From Parvularcula dongshanensis (GTDB lineage Bacteria > Pseudomonadota > Alphaproteobacteria > Caulobacterales > Parvularculaceae): 64,000 nt of DNA. Made by a program: the position numbers and the translations under genes. The stretch covers positions 248,001 to 312,000 of the forward strand of contig NZ_JACHOB010000005.1 in NCBI RefSeq assembly GCF_014199615.1, in the 5' to 3' direction. Below the pieces are notes generated by a model, which was given only the letters and a program-made list of their open reading frames with translations, was not told the DNA's origin and did not search any database. Each line of letters starts with the position of its first letter. Position 1 is the first letter of the stretch. Of this stretch, positions 1 through 11,466 are shown piece after piece.

Positions 1-1007
1 CGGGCGCACAGGACGATCGGGATCACGAGGAGGGTCAGGCCGAGCAGCGACGGCTCGAACCGAAGCACGATCACCTCGAGTCCGATCAGAAGGAAGAGAA
101 GCGAGTTCAGGATCTCATCCGTCAGGGTCCAGAAGCCGAAGAGGTAGCGCTCCGTCTGCCCGCTCAGCGCATCGACGGGGCCCCTGTTGCCGATGAAGAC
201 GCCAGCCACGACGACCGCGATCGGCCCGCTGATGTGAAGCTGGTCCGCGATCGCGTAGCTGCCGGTGACGAGGGCCAGCGAGATCAGGACCTCGATCGCG
301 TAGTCGTCGATCGCCCGCATCCCGCGATAGGCGAGGTAGCCCGTCACGAGACCGAGGAGCGCGCCGCCTAGCGCCTCGACGACGAAGAGTTCGCCGATCT
401 CGGCGAGATCGATGCCCTCCCCCGACATGCCGAGCGCCGCGGCGAGGAGGGCGGTGAAGATCACGACGCCGACGCCGTCGTTGAACAGCGACTCCCCGGT
501 CATCTCCGCTTTGAGGACCTCGGGAACGGGCGTGACGCGCAGGGTCGACAGGACCGCGACGGGGTCGGTCGGGCTGATCAGCGCGCCGAAGACGAGCGCC
601 CAGGGCAGCGGCAAGGCGATGCCCAAGACCTGCGCGGCGCCCCAAACCCCGAGGCCCACCACCGCCGTCGAGATCAGGACGCCGAGCGTCGCCATCGAGC
701 CGATCACCCAAGCCCGGTCGCGAAGCTTGCCGAGGTCGACGTGCAGCGAACCCGCGAAGAGCAGGAAGGCGAGCATGCCGCCCAAGACCGTCTCCTGAAA
801 GTCGATCCGCCGGATCACCGACGCCACGCGGTTCTGAAGGTCGAGATCGGGTAGCACGAGTTGAAGCCCGACCAGGACCAGCGACGAAGCGAGGCCCATG
901 ATGAGAAGGCCGATCGTGTGCGGCAGGTGAATGAAGCGATGATTCACCCAGGCGAAGCTCGCGGTCAGCACGAGGAGGATCGCGACCAGGTCGAAGAGCG
1001 ACAGCAT
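1..1007 (-). CDS. CPA1-family Na+/H+ antiporter, 3' end cut off by window
   Basis: Inner-membrane monovalent cation/proton antiporter exchanging Na+ (or K+) for H+. The frame opens at ATG (1005-1007, minus strand) and stays open to the window edge, giving about 335 visible codons of a protein usually 400-600 residues long. It is strongly hydrophobic with many transmembrane segments. Two family hallmarks are visible: the SPTDPVAVL motif and the GESLFNDGVGVV motif, which carry the acidic residues of the CPA1 transport site. Whether a cytoplasmic RCK or cyclic-nucleotide tail follows cannot be seen. An ORF in another frame over the same stretch is arginine/proline-rich and is a shadow. The family call is firm; the exact ion preference is not known. 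Confidence 0.9.
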   Translation of the reverse strand, partial: MLSLFDLVAILLVLTASFAWVNHRFIHLPHTIGLLIMGLASSLVLVGLQLVLPDLDLQNRVASVIRRIDFQETVLGGMLAFLLFAGSLHVDLGKLRDRAWVIGSMATLGVLISTAVVGLGVWGAAQVLGIALPLPWALVFGALISPTDPVAVLSTLRVTPVPEVLKAEMTGESLFNDGVGVVIFTALLAAALGMSGEGIDLAEIGELFVVEALGGALLGLVTGYLAYRGMRAIDDYAIEVLISLALVTGSYAIADQLHISGPIAVVVAGVFIGNRGPVDALSGQTERYLFGFWTLTDEILNSLLFLLIGLEVIVLRFEPSLLGLTLLVIPIVLCA

Positions 1008-1094
1008 GCGTGTTCCCCCGGGTCCGGTTACGCCCGAGTCGGGCTTTCGGAACGGTAGGGGTGCCAGGCGGCCCGCTCAACAGCGCTCAGGCGC

Positions 1095-3290
<2,196 letters not shown>

Positions 3291-3352
3291 TCAGGCTTGG
3301 CGCTTCCCTAGCGCGAGGCCGCACCGCCGCCCAAGCCGGGCTTTTACAGAAG

Positions 3353-5047
3353 TCAGGCCGCCGAACGCGCGGCCTCGCGACTGTCCGACAGAAGCGTCCG
3401 CGCCGCGGCCCGTGCCTCGTCGGTGACCTTGGCGCCCGAAAGCATCCGCGCGATCTCCTCGATCCGCGCGGGCTCGTCGAGCGGCGTCACGCTCGTCGTC
3501 ATCGACTTCTTGCCCGCCTTCGAGACCAGCCAGTGGTCCCGGCCCCTCGCCGCGACCTGCGGGCTGTGGGTGACGACCAGGACCTGGCTGCCGTCTGCGA
3601 TGCGCGACAGGCGCTCGCCGATCGCGTCGGCGACCGCGCCGCCGACGCCCGCGTCCACCTCGTCGAAGATGATGACGGTCTTGCCGTCCTTGGCGACCAG
3701 GCTCGCCTTCAGCGCGAGGACGAAGCGGGAAAGCTCGCCGCCCGAGGCGATCTTCGAGAGCGGCCCCAGCGGCGCGCCGGGATTGGTCGAGATCAGGAAC
3801 TGGACCTTGTCGATGCCGGACGGCCCCGGCTCGTCGGGATGTGGGTCGACGTCCGCGGCGAAGGTCGCGTGACCGAGCTTGAGGGGCCCGAGCTCGCCCT
3901 TCACCGCCTTGTCGAGTCCCTTCGCGGTCCGCCGCCTACGCTCGGACAGCTCGGCGGCGGCCTGGTCGTAGGCGCGGCTCGCTGCCTTCACGTCCGCTTC
4001 CAGCTTGCCGAAGCTCGCCTCGCCCTCATCGATCAGCGCGAGCTGCCGCTCGACCTCGTCCCGATAGGCGGCGAGGTCGTCCGGCGCGCGCGAGTGCTTC
4101 CGGCCCGCGGCCCTCAGCGCGAAGAGGCGCTCTTCGACGGTGTTCTGCTCTTCGGGGTCCTGGACGAAGGCGTCGGCCGCGTCGATCACGGCCGAGCGCG
4201 CCGCCGCGAACTCCGACAACGCCGCGTCGAGCCGCGTGATCGCCGCCGTCAGGGGCGCCGCATCCTCCTCGGGCAGGCGGCTCGCCGCGCGCTCCATCCG
4301 GCCCGCGGCGGAGGAAAGCTTCTGTTCCAAGCCGTCATCGCCCAGCATCTCGACCGCGTCGGCAAGGTCCGACGACACCTTCTCCGCCGCCATCAGGACC
4401 GCCCGCCTGTCGGCGAGCTGCGCCTCTTCGCCCGGCTTGGGATCGAGCTTCGACAACTCGTCCGCCACGTGCCGCAGGTAGTCCGCCTCGCGCAGCGCCT
4501 TCTCCCGGCTCGCCTGCCGCTCGGCCAGCGCCCGCTCCTTCGCGCGGCGCTCTTCGTAGAGGCCGCGGACCTTCTGCACGTCCGCGAGCAAGCCGCCATA
4601 GGCGTCGAGGAGGTCGCGGTGCGCCGCGACGTTGAGGAAGCCCTGGCTCTGGTTCTGACCATGCACCTCGATCAGCGCCTCGCCCACCTTGCGTAGGAGC
4701 GCGACCGAGACCGGCTGGTCGTTGACGAAGGCGCGGGAGCGGCCGTTGGCCTCCTGCACGCGGCGCAAGATCACGAGGTCGTCGTCCGTCTCGAGCCCGC
4801 CCTCGCTCATTACGTCCCAGACGACGTGGTCTTCGCCGACGTCGAAGGTCGCCGAGACGATGCCTTTCTCCTGCCCGATCCGCACGAGGCTCTTCTCGGC
4901 CTTGGCGCCGGTCGCGAGGCCGAGGCTGTCGAGCAGGATCGACTTCCCCGCCCCCGTCTCGCCCGTGAGCGCGGTGAGGCCGCCGCCGACCTGAAGCCGG
5001 AGCTTGTCGATCAACACGATGTCCTGGATGCTAAGCTCGCACAGCAT
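3353..5047 (-). CDS. recN: DNA repair ATPase RecN
   Basis: SMC-like ATPase that helps recombination repair of double-strand breaks. Of 564 residues, the N-terminus carries the Walker A motif GETGAGKS (residues 29-36). A long central region has coiled-coil character. The C-terminal half has the ABC signature SGGELSRF and a Walker B ending in IIFDEVD. I start at the ATG at 5045-5047 because the protein then begins MLCELSIQDIVLID, the usual RecN N-terminus; an upstream TTG at 5083 in the same frame adds residues without family support. ligA follows after about 75 bases, so the two may be co-transcribed. It is divergent from the exosortase gene. Confidence 0.96.
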   Translation of the reverse strand: MLCELSIQDIVLIDKLRLQVGGGLTALTGETGAGKSILLDSLGLATGAKAEKSLVRIGQEKGIVSATFDVGEDHVVWDVMSEGGLETDDDLVILRRVQEANGRSRAFVNDQPVSVALLRKVGEALIEVHGQNQSQGFLNVAAHRDLLDAYGGLLADVQKVRGLYEERRAKERALAERQASREKALREADYLRHVADELSKLDPKPGEEAQLADRRAVLMAAEKVSSDLADAVEMLGDDGLEQKLSSAAGRMERAASRLPEEDAAPLTAAITRLDAALSEFAAARSAVIDAADAFVQDPEEQNTVEERLFALRAAGRKHSRAPDDLAAYRDEVERQLALIDEGEASFGKLEADVKAASRAYDQAAAELSERRRRTAKGLDKAVKGELGPLKLGHATFAADVDPHPDEPGPSGIDKVQFLISTNPGAPLGPLSKIASGGELSRFVLALKASLVAKDGKTVIIFDEVDAGVGGAVADAIGERLSRIADGSQVLVVTHSPQVAARGRDHWLVSKAGKKSMTTSVTPLDEPARIEEIARMLSGAKVTDEARAAARTLLSDSREAARSAA

Positions 5048-5225
5048 GAAGAGCGATGTCGCCCTGCCCGTGAGCGCGGTCAAGAAGACGTGGTGCGACG
5101 AGAACCGAGCGTGGCGGCTTTCTTGCTAGCCCCGAGGCTGCACTCTAAGCAGTCCGGTATGTGCGCACCCGACGTGCCGCCAGGCAAATCAGAAGACGCT
5201 GTACGGCTAGGAAACGGCAGGGGTT

Positions 5226-6806
5226 ATGAACGCGTTGATCTCCACGGCTAGCAACGTCCTGCAGGACACTCGCGGCCGGGTCGCGACCTTGATCTTGACT
5301 TGCATCGCGCTCGCGATCGTCTTCAGCTTCTGGGACGGTCTCGGCGACCTTTGGATGCGATGGGGCCAGCAGCAGGAGCTGAGCCACTCCTACTTCCTGC
5401 CGCTCATCACTCTTTGGATGCTCTGGGAGCGGCGCGACGCCCTTACGAGGAGCGTCGGGGCGCCCGCGCTCTCCGGCTTCGTCGTCGCTGGCGCGGGGAT
5501 GTTCCTTCTCTTCCTCGGCGCGCTGACCCACATCATGGTGGCGGTCCACCTCGGCTTCGTTCTGACGCTCATCTCGCTGCCCTTGATCCTCGGCGGTTGG
5601 TCCCTGTTCGCGATCTCGGTGGTGCCCCTCGCCTACCTCTTCTTCATGGTGCCGCCGCCCTACTGGGTGATCACCCGGATGTCCCACAGCTTCCAGCTCA
5701 TGTCCTCGGCGCTGGGCGTGGACATGATCCGCATGTTCGGCATTCCCGTCGAGCTGTCGGGCAACGTGATCAAGCTGCCGACCGAGACCCTGCAGGTCGT
5801 CGAGGCCTGCTCGGGCCTTCGCTACCTCTTCCCCTTCCTCAGCCTCGGGGCGCTGGCCGGCTACTTCTACAAGGGCCCGCTGTGGCAGCGCGTGGCGATC
5901 TTCCTCTCCACGATCCCAATCACCATCCTGATGAACAGCTTCCGGATCGCGGTCACCGGCGTCCTCGTGGACCGCTACGGCACGGGGCATACCGAAGGCG
6001 CGCTGCACTTCTTCGAAGGCTGGGTCGTCTTCTTGATGTGCATCGCCTTCCTGATGCTCGTCATCTGGGCTTTCACCCTGCTGCGTGGCCAGAAGAGCCC
6101 GCTGGCCTTCGTCGGCTTCGAGACGGTCCCGGCGCGGACGCCTACGGGCACCTGGACCCAGCCCGCCTTCGTCCGCAACGGCGTGATCCTGACGGCGGTG
6201 ATCCTCGCCATGGGCGTCTTCGTGCACGCCGTCGGCAACCGCACGATCCTCATTCCCGAACGCGAGGACTTCGACACGCTGCCCTTCGAGTTCCCGGAAT
6301 GGACGTCCCGGCAGGCGACCCTCGACGTGGAGGTTGCCACCACGCTCGGCGCCGACGACTACATCATCGCCGACATGACTGGGCCCGACGGCCAGTACGT
6401 CAACCTCTACATCGCCTACCTCGACGCGCAGCGCGACGGCCGCTCCTGGCACTCCCCCGCGCAGTGCCTGCCGGGCGGCGGGTGGGAGCCGGTCCGGCAC
6501 GACATCGAGGCGACCGAGCGCCTCAACGGCGAACGCTACTTCCGCAACCGCATGGTCATCGAGCAAGGCGACGATCAGATGCTTGTCTACTACTGGTACG
6601 ATCAGCGGGGACGGAAGATCGCGAACGAGTTCATGATGAAGTTCGCCCTGATGTGGGACAGCCTCGTCAAACGGCGCTCGGACGGTGCGATGATCCGTCT
6701 GATGACGCCGGTCATGCCGGGCGAGACCGTCGGCGACGCCGAGGCGCGGCTAAACGCGATGCAGCGCGAACTCGAACCCAAGCTGCCGCGCTACGTCCCG
6801 AACTGA
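5226..6806 (+). CDS. Exosortase with fused EpsI domain
   Basis: Multi-pass inner-membrane transpeptidase predicted to recognise and cleave a short C-terminal sorting signal (PEP-CTERM-like) on exported proteins, linked to exopolysaccharide biosynthesis. The first roughly 300 of 526 residues hold about eight membrane segments with the catalytic triad of the family: Cys195 in EACSGLR, Arg240 in MNSFR and His261 in HFFEGW. Residues about 330-526 form a periplasmic EpsI domain with the SWHSPAQCLPGGGW motif. Exosortase-EpsI fusions are known in several Xrt subtypes, including the alphaproteobacterial XrtD type; I cannot assign the subtype because no target protein is visible in the window. The gene is followed four bases later by a glycosyltransferase, which fits a polysaccharide context. 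Confidence 0.9.
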   Translation: MNALISTASNVLQDTRGRVATLILTCIALAIVFSFWDGLGDLWMRWGQQQELSHSYFLPLITLWMLWERRDALTRSVGAPALSGFVVAGAGMFLLFLGALTHIMVAVHLGFVLTLISLPLILGGWSLFAISVVPLAYLFFMVPPPYWVITRMSHSFQLMSSALGVDMIRMFGIPVELSGNVIKLPTETLQVVEACSGLRYLFPFLSLGALAGYFYKGPLWQRVAIFLSTIPITILMNSFRIAVTGVLVDRYGTGHTEGALHFFEGWVVFLMCIAFLMLVIWAFTLLRGQKSPLAFVGFETVPARTPTGTWTQPAFVRNGVILTAVILAMGVFVHAVGNRTILIPEREDFDTLPFEFPEWTSRQATLDVEVATTLGADDYIIADMTGPDGQYVNLYIAYLDAQRDGRSWHSPAQCLPGGGWEPVRHDIEATERLNGERYFRNRMVIEQGDDQMLVYYWYDQRGRKIANEFMMKFALMWDSLVKRRSDGAMIRLMTPVMPGETVGDAEARLNAMQRELEPKLPRYVPN

Positions 6807-6810
6807 CCGT

Positions 6811-8052
6811 ATGAAGGTTCTTCTCTTCGCGCCCAACGCGTCCGAACGCATGGGTGGTGAAGCGGTGCTGCCGCTCCACTACCTACGCGAGTTCGAGGCG
6901 ATGGGTCTGCGCGTTTCGCTGCTGACCCACGCCCGTTGCCGCGCCGAGCTGACGTCGGGTCCTTACGCTCGCTACGACCTGCACTTCATCGAGGACTCGC
7001 CCGCCGAAAAGGCGATCTGGCGCTCCACGAAGGGCCTTCCCTCCCCCGTGCGCTCGGCCGGCGGGATCGCCACGGGCACGCTGACCGACTACCGCCTAGG
7101 GGCGGCTGCGCGGCGCCTCGCCGAGCGCAGTGGCTGCGACCTCATCCACCAAGTCACGCCGGTCTCGCCGCGAGCGCCGTCCTTCGTCACCGGAACCGGG
7201 CTGCCGCTCGTGATCGGACCGATGAACGGCAATATGAGCTACCCGGCAGGGTTCGAGGCGGGGTGGGGCGAAGGGACCGGCAAGGTGGTCGGCGCCGCGA
7301 GGGCGCTGTCGGATGGTCTCAACGCCGCCTTCCCGGGCAAGACGAACGCGGCGCGCCTCCTGGTCGCCAACGAACGGACGCGGCGCGGCCTGCCCGCCGG
7401 CATCGCCGACGCAAAGGTCGTCACGCTGGTCGAGAACGGCGTCGACCTTTCCCTTTGGCAGGCACCGGAACCCCTCGCCGAGACGCAGCGGGACCTCGTC
7501 TTCGTCGGACGCCTCGTGAAGTGGAAGGCCGTCGACATTCTGATCGACGCGGTGGCATCCGTTCCCGAGGTGAGGCTGCGGATTGTCGGTGACGGCGCCC
7601 AGCGCGCTGCGCTCGAGGCACAGACCAAGTCGCTCGGCCTTTCGGACCGCGTGCTGTTCGAAGGTTTCCAACCGAAGGAACGGGTCAGGTCGATGATCTC
7701 GGACAGCCGAGCGCTCGTCCTGCCCTCCGTCTACGAGTGCGGGGGGGCTGTGGTGCTCGAGGCCATGGCGTGCGCACGGCCGGTCGTCGCGACGGATTGG
7801 GGCGGTCCGGCCGACTATCTTGAGGACGGCGCGACCGGCTTCCTGGTCGCCCCCTCCTCGCCCGAAGGCTTGCGCGACGGGCTTGCCGAAGCGATCCGCA
7901 AGCTTGGCGATACGGAACGCGCTTGTGCGATGGGCCTCGCGGGTCGCCGCCGGGTGGAGGCCGACTTCTCGTGGAAGGCGAAGGCCGAGTTCGTGCGCGG
8001 CGTCTACGAGGACGTGCTGGCCGAACGCTCGGGCGTCCGGCCAGCGGCCTGA
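6811..8052 (+). CDS. GT4-type glycosyltransferase
   Basis: Transfers a sugar from a nucleotide donor during polysaccharide or glycolipid assembly, probably on the cytoplasmic membrane face. The 413-residue protein has two Rossmann-like halves. The C-terminal half begins near LVFVGRLVKWKA and contains the retaining-GT4 acidic motif in YECGGAVVLEAMACARPVV, followed by ATDWGGPADYL. The start ATG lies four bases after the exosortase stop, so translation is probably coupled. The donor and acceptor cannot be read from sequence. Its pairing with an exosortase suggests a role in an exopolysaccharide to which sorted proteins are linked, but the rest of such a cluster is not next to it. Confidence 0.9.
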   Translation: MKVLLFAPNASERMGGEAVLPLHYLREFEAMGLRVSLLTHARCRAELTSGPYARYDLHFIEDSPAEKAIWRSTKGLPSPVRSAGGIATGTLTDYRLGAAARRLAERSGCDLIHQVTPVSPRAPSFVTGTGLPLVIGPMNGNMSYPAGFEAGWGEGTGKVVGAARALSDGLNAAFPGKTNAARLLVANERTRRGLPAGIADAKVVTLVENGVDLSLWQAPEPLAETQRDLVFVGRLVKWKAVDILIDAVASVPEVRLRIVGDGAQRAALEAQTKSLGLSDRVLFEGFQPKERVRSMISDSRALVLPSVYECGGAVVLEAMACARPVVATDWGGPADYLEDGATGFLVAPSSPEGLRDGLAEAIRKLGDTERACAMGLAGRRRVEADFSWKAKAEFVRGVYEDVLAERSGVRPAA

Positions 8053-8053
8053 C

Positions 8054-8557
8054 TTAGAAGGTCACGTCGGTGCGGACGCCGACGTCCGGCACCTTGTCGT
8101 CCATCAGGTTCGACTTCGCGATCTCCCATCCGAACCGGGTCGAGCTGTCCGTTGAGCCCCAGATCGCGGCGTGCTCGAGCGTCATCTCGATCAGGGTCAT
8201 GCGGGGATCTTCCTTGCCGTGCTCGAACCAGGCCGCGACGATCGGGTCCCAGAACTGATCGACCTTGGCGGGGTCCTTGTTCTCGCGCAGCGTGCCCTTG
8301 GCGCAGGCGTGGTAGTCGTGGTCCTTGCCGACGACGCAGAAATGCGCCTCGGCGTGCCCGGCCTGAACCTGCTTGCAGAGGTCGGAATCGTTGTGGAGGT
8401 AGAACCACAGCTTCTTGGCCTCGGGCTCCTCGCGCGGGCTCATCGGCTGCATGTGGTCGGGCAGGCCTTTCACGCCGAGCATGCCGGCGCGGACCTTCTT
8501 CACCTCTTCCCAGAACTGCTTCTCGGGCGCTTCGCGCGTTTCCTTGAGATCGACCAT
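8054..8557 (-). CDS. Pyridoxamine 5'-phosphate oxidase-fold protein
   Basis: A 167-residue soluble protein of the split-barrel flavin-binding fold, of the kind often named general stress protein 26 or PPOX family. The order of elements is typical: an N-terminal helix, a strand block around MSPREEPEAKKLWFYLHNDS, then HFCVVGKDHDYHACAKGTL and a C-terminal IWGSTDSSTRFGWE segment. Proteins of this family bind FMN, F420 or haem, and the ligand here cannot be decided. It overlaps nothing and is convergent with the glycosyltransferase, with one base between their stops. The family call is good; no function should be assumed. Confidence 0.8.
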   Translation of the reverse strand: MVDLKETREAPEKQFWEEVKKVRAGMLGVKGLPDHMQPMSPREEPEAKKLWFYLHNDSDLCKQVQAGHAEAHFCVVGKDHDYHACAKGTLRENKDPAKVDQFWDPIVAAWFEHGKEDPRMTLIEMTLEHAAIWGSTDSSTRFGWEIAKSNLMDDKVPDVGVRTDVTF

Positions 8558-8587
8558 GAAGGCCTCCCTGATGCTTCGGGGGGAGAA

Positions 8588-8606
8588 CGGGAGGGCGGCC
8601 CTCCCG
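8588..8606. terminator. Strong GC hairpin between scoB and the PPOX-fold gene
   Basis: An eight-base stem CGGGAGGG/CCCTCCCG with a three-base loop, extended outward by GGGGA/TTCCCC-type pairing. It lies between the end of scoB and the start of the next minus-strand gene. There is no T-run on either side, so it may be an attenuator or a weak intrinsic terminator rather than a full one. Confidence 0.4.
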
Positions 8607-8627
8607 GTTCCCCTTCAGGGGCAGCGT

Positions 8628-9263
8628 TCAGGCGTCGAAGTCGGCCTCGGTCGCCTCGCGCAGGACGTCGAGCGTCACCTCTGGCGCCATCTCGACGAGC
8701 TTGAGGCGCCGTGCCGTCTTGTCGACGTCGAAGACCGCATGGCTCGAGACGACCCGGTCGACGCAGGCGACGCCGGTCAGCGGCAGCGAGCATTCGTGCA
8801 GGAGCTTCGGTGCGCCCGACTTCGAGACGTGGTCCATGAGGACGACGACGCGCTTGACGCCGGCGACGAGGTCCATCGCGCCGCCCATGCCCTTCACCAT
8901 CTTGCCCGGGATCATCCAGTTGGCGAGGTCGCCGCCCTCGGAGACCTCCATCGCGCCGAGGATGGAGAGGTCGATGTGCCCGCCCCTGATCATCGCGAAG
9001 CTGTCCGCCGAGCTGAAGAAGCTCGTCTTCGGCAGGGCGGTGATCGTCTGCTTGCCGGCGTTGATGAGGTCGGCGTCGACCTCGTCTTCGTAAGGGAACG
9101 GCCCCATGCCGAGCATGCCGTTCTCGGACTGCAAGGTCACGTCCATGCCCTCGGGGATGTAGTTCGCAACCAGGGTCGGGATGCCGATGCCGAGGTTCAC
9201 GTAGAAGCCGTCCTCGAGCTCGGAGGCCGCCTTCTGCGCCATCTGTTCGCGGGTCCAGGGCAT
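8628..9263 (-). CDS. scoB: 3-oxoacid CoA-transferase subunit B
   Basis: Beta subunit of a succinyl-CoA:3-ketoacid CoA transferase, which moves CoA from succinyl-CoA to acetoacetate or a related 3-oxoacid. The 211-residue protein starts [13 protein letters not shown] and contains the SENGMLG motif, whose glutamate forms the acyl-enzyme intermediate. The [13 protein letters not shown] stretch is also typical. The ATG (9261-9263) shares one base with the stop of scoA, so the two subunits are translationally coupled. A longer frame reading through into scoA is an artefact of the overlap. Use in ketone-body or short-chain fatty-acid metabolism is the usual role. Confidence 0.95.
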   Translation of the reverse strand: MPWTREQMAQKAASELEDGFYVNLGIGIPTLVANYIPEGMDVTLQSENGMLGMGPFPYEDEVDADLINAGKQTITALPKTSFFSSADSFAMIRGGHIDLSILGAMEVSEGGDLANWMIPGKMVKGMGGAMDLVAGVKRVVVLMDHVSKSGAPKLLHECSLPLTGVACVDRVVSSHAVFDVDKTARRLKLVEMAPEVTLDVLREATEADFDA

Positions 9264-9997
9264 CACTCGCCTCCTGCGGCGGCTTGTTCGGGGTGCGAGG
9301 TCCGCTCGCGGACGGTGCGCTGCTCGATGCGCTTTTCTTGGGCCGCCTGGACGATCCGGTCGACGTAGATGCCGGGAGTGTGGATGGTGTCGGGGTCGAG
9401 CTCGCCCGGCTCGACCAGCTCCTCGACCTCGGCGACGCACACCTTCCCGGCGGTCGCCATCATCGGGTTGAAGTTGCGGGCGGTCTTGGAGAAGACGAGG
9501 TTTCCGGCCTTGTCGCCCTTGGCGGCGCGCACGATCGAGAGGTCTGCGACGAGGCCCGTCTCGAGGATGTAGCGCTCGCCGCCGAACTCGCGCTCTTCCT
9601 TGCCCTCCGCGATCAGCGTGCCGACGCCGGTCTTGGTGTAGAAGCCGGGAATGCCCGCCCCGCCCGCGCGGATGCGCTCGGCCAGCGTGCCTTGCGGGTT
9701 GAACTCGAGCGCGAGGTCGCCCGAGAGGTACTGCTCTTCGAAGGTCTTGTTCTCGCCGACGTAGGAGGAGACCATCTTCGCGATCTGGCGGGTCTGGAGG
9801 AGAAGCCCGAGGCCCCAATCGTCGACGCCCGCATTGTTCGAGACGACCGTCAGCCCCTTGGCGCCCGAATCCCTGAGCGCCAGGATCAGCGTCTCGGGGA
9901 TGCCGCAGAGGCCGAAGCCGCCCGCCATCACCGTCATCCCGTCCCGCGTCAGGCCTTCGAGCGCGGCCTTCGCGTCGGGGTACACCTTGTTCGCCAT
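9263..9997 (-). CDS. scoA: 3-oxoacid CoA-transferase subunit A
   Basis: Alpha subunit of the same CoA transferase, 244 residues. The [13 protein letters not shown] glycine-rich motif near residue 30 and the [12 protein letters not shown] and [13 protein letters not shown] blocks are diagnostic of the A subunit. It lies directly upstream of scoB with a one-base stop/start overlap (TGATG). It ends with a 20-30 residue low-complexity tail after [10 protein letters not shown] that looks variable. A gene-free stretch of nearly 600 bases precedes it. Confidence 0.95.
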   Translation of the reverse strand: MANKVYPDAKAALEGLTRDGMTVMAGGFGLCGIPETLILALRDSGAKGLTVVSNNAGVDDWGLGLLLQTRQIAKMVSSYVGENKTFEEQYLSGDLALEFNPQGTLAERIRAGGAGIPGFYTKTGVGTLIAEGKEEREFGGERYILETGLVADLSIVRAAKGDKAGNLVFSKTARNFNPMMATAGKVCVAEVEELVEPGELDPDTIHTPGIYVDRIVQAAQEKRIEQRTVRERTSHPEQAAAGGE

Positions 9998-10595
9998 GTC
10001 GCCTCCGATCTTGGAGGCGTTGTGACGGGGGCGCGGCGGCCCTTCAAGGTTGGAGTGCGGAAGGCGCGCACGCCGAAGCGGCTGAGTCTTTTGTGGCGCT
10101 ATCGCTCGCGATGCTCGCTACTTGAGCGCTGGCTGGCGGCACGGGCCTTCGGCCTGTGCGCCAGCGGGCGCGCAGCGGGCAGCCGTTCTCGTCCGCCCCG
10201 AGTGCGGTATGAGAAGGTCCGGGGTGTCCCGCGCGCGGCTCGCCGCAGTTCGGGGAGTGGTAAGGTTGTCTGCGGCGCAAGGGGTCCCAAACCCTCGCAA
10301 CGCGCGGTACGGGACCCTCCACCTCCCTCGAGGCGATCCGCCGGGGCCGTTCTTCAGCTCGCCCGGCGCGTGTCTGGCCCGATACGGCGGGATGCATTCC
10401 ATCACCCAGGCCGACCGGCACGTGGTCCCGCAGCGGCAGGCAGGAGAGACGTCAGCTGTCCGCCCCGCCCCGGCCCTGCCGCGACGAGGCAAGGATGGCA
10501 CGGGACGACAGGGCGGGGATAAGTCGTAGGGCGGGTCGCGGAACCGCTCGTTGACGACGACGTCGTAAGCTCTGCGACGACGAAAGGACCTCGCT
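9998..10595. other. Gene-free stretch with a strong hairpin
   Basis: No frame here has convincing protein character: the overlapping ORFs of 60-140 residues on both strands are arginine/proline-rich and unlike each other. The clearest structure is an imperfect stem of about 15 pairs at 10132-10165, GCTGGCGGCACGGGCC against GGCCTGTGCGCCAGC, with a TTC loop. A second inverted pair is GGGTCCC (near 10287) and GGGACCC (near 10311). The stretch could be a long leader, a structured RNA or a decayed mobile element; I cannot say which. I checked by eye for tmRNA, RNase P and SRP signatures and saw none. Confidence 0.4.
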
Positions 10596-11456
10596 TTGAC
10601 TGAACCAGCTCTTGCCCGGCAGCTTTGGACGTTCTCAGACCTCCTTGCGAAGGCTGGGCTCGATCCGGCTGAGGTTCGGCTGTTGCGGCATCAGACGGTC
10701 GCGGACACCGGGATGACGCCTTACCTTCTTTGGCGAGACGACAGGCCTGCTTTCGAAGATTATCAGGCTGTCCAGACGCTGGGCAATCGGGCCAAGCTCT
10801 CGGCGCCCTACTGGGCATGCTTCGTCTGCCCACCGGGAGAGACGCTTTTCGTCGGTGTTTACCGGGCCGAGCGCAAGGGCTTCGGCGATCAGGACCGGAC
10901 CGATCCCCTCACCGGCCGGACCGAGCGCGAGCTTGGGACAGGTGAGGTCGATGCCTACGACCTGGCGCCCGCCCCTACGCTGTCAGATTACATCGGTCGG
11001 CTGACGATCGATTGGGGCCTGGGCACAAGGAGCTGGATACAGCGGGGCGATGGGACGCCCAAGCCCGTGGCGGAGTTGCGACGTGAGTTCCGCGATCCGG
11101 CCTATCCTGGCCACAGCGAGCTTCTGCTTAAGCTGACGGACGTGCCAGGCCTTCCAGCCTCTTGGCGAGAGGTGCTCCGTAGCGCGCGGGGCGTGTACCT
11201 TCTGACCTGCCCCCGGACGAAGGAGCAGTATGTCGGCTCGGCCTGTGGCACGGGCGGCTTCCTGTCGCGATGGTCCGACTACGCCGCGAACGGGCACGGG
11301 GGGAACGTAGCGCTGAAGAGCCGGGAGCCGAGCGAGTATCAAATCAGCATTCTCGAAGTGAGTGCCAGCACAGCGACCGAAGGCGATGTGCTGGCGGCGG
11401 AGGGACGCTGGAAGCGGAAGCTGCAGAGCCGCGAGATGGGGCTGAACCGGAACTGA
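10596..11456 (+). CDS. GIY-YIG nuclease family protein
   Basis: A 286-residue protein whose last third is a GIY-YIG endonuclease-like domain. RGVYLLTC corresponds to the GIY strand, QYVGSACG to the YIG strand, the arginine falls in FLSRW, and an acidic residue falls in the EGDVLAAEGRWKRKL helix. The first 190 residues are not a domain I recognise. The start is TTG at 10596 with a good ribosome-binding site (GAAAGGA) eight bases upstream. It stands alone on the plus strand in a stretch whose base composition changes to lower GC downstream, beside a MITE-like repeat, so recent acquisition is plausible. Such proteins occur in restriction, repair and homing contexts; the substrate here is unknown. 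Confidence 0.8.
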   Translation: MTEPALARQLWTFSDLLAKAGLDPAEVRLLRHQTVADTGMTPYLLWRDDRPAFEDYQAVQTLGNRAKLSAPYWACFVCPPGETLFVGVYRAERKGFGDQDRTDPLTGRTERELGTGEVDAYDLAPAPTLSDYIGRLTIDWGLGTRSWIQRGDGTPKPVAELRREFRDPAYPGHSELLLKLTDVPGLPASWREVLRSARGVYLLTCPRTKEQYVGSACGTGGFLSRWSDYAANGHGGNVALKSREPSEYQISILEVSASTATEGDVLAAEGRWKRKLQSREMGLNRN

Positions 11457-11466
11457 TGCAGAGTCT

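Noticed and set aside
8588-8606. Treating all GC hairpins as intrinsic terminators
   Set aside because: Only those at 17709 and 27415 are followed by a T-run; the others are given with lower confidence.
10118-10501. Overlapping ORFs of 125-140 codons in the gene-free region
   Set aside because: Several frames on both strands are open with similar lengths, Pro/Arg-rich and without motifs, typical of high-GC noise.
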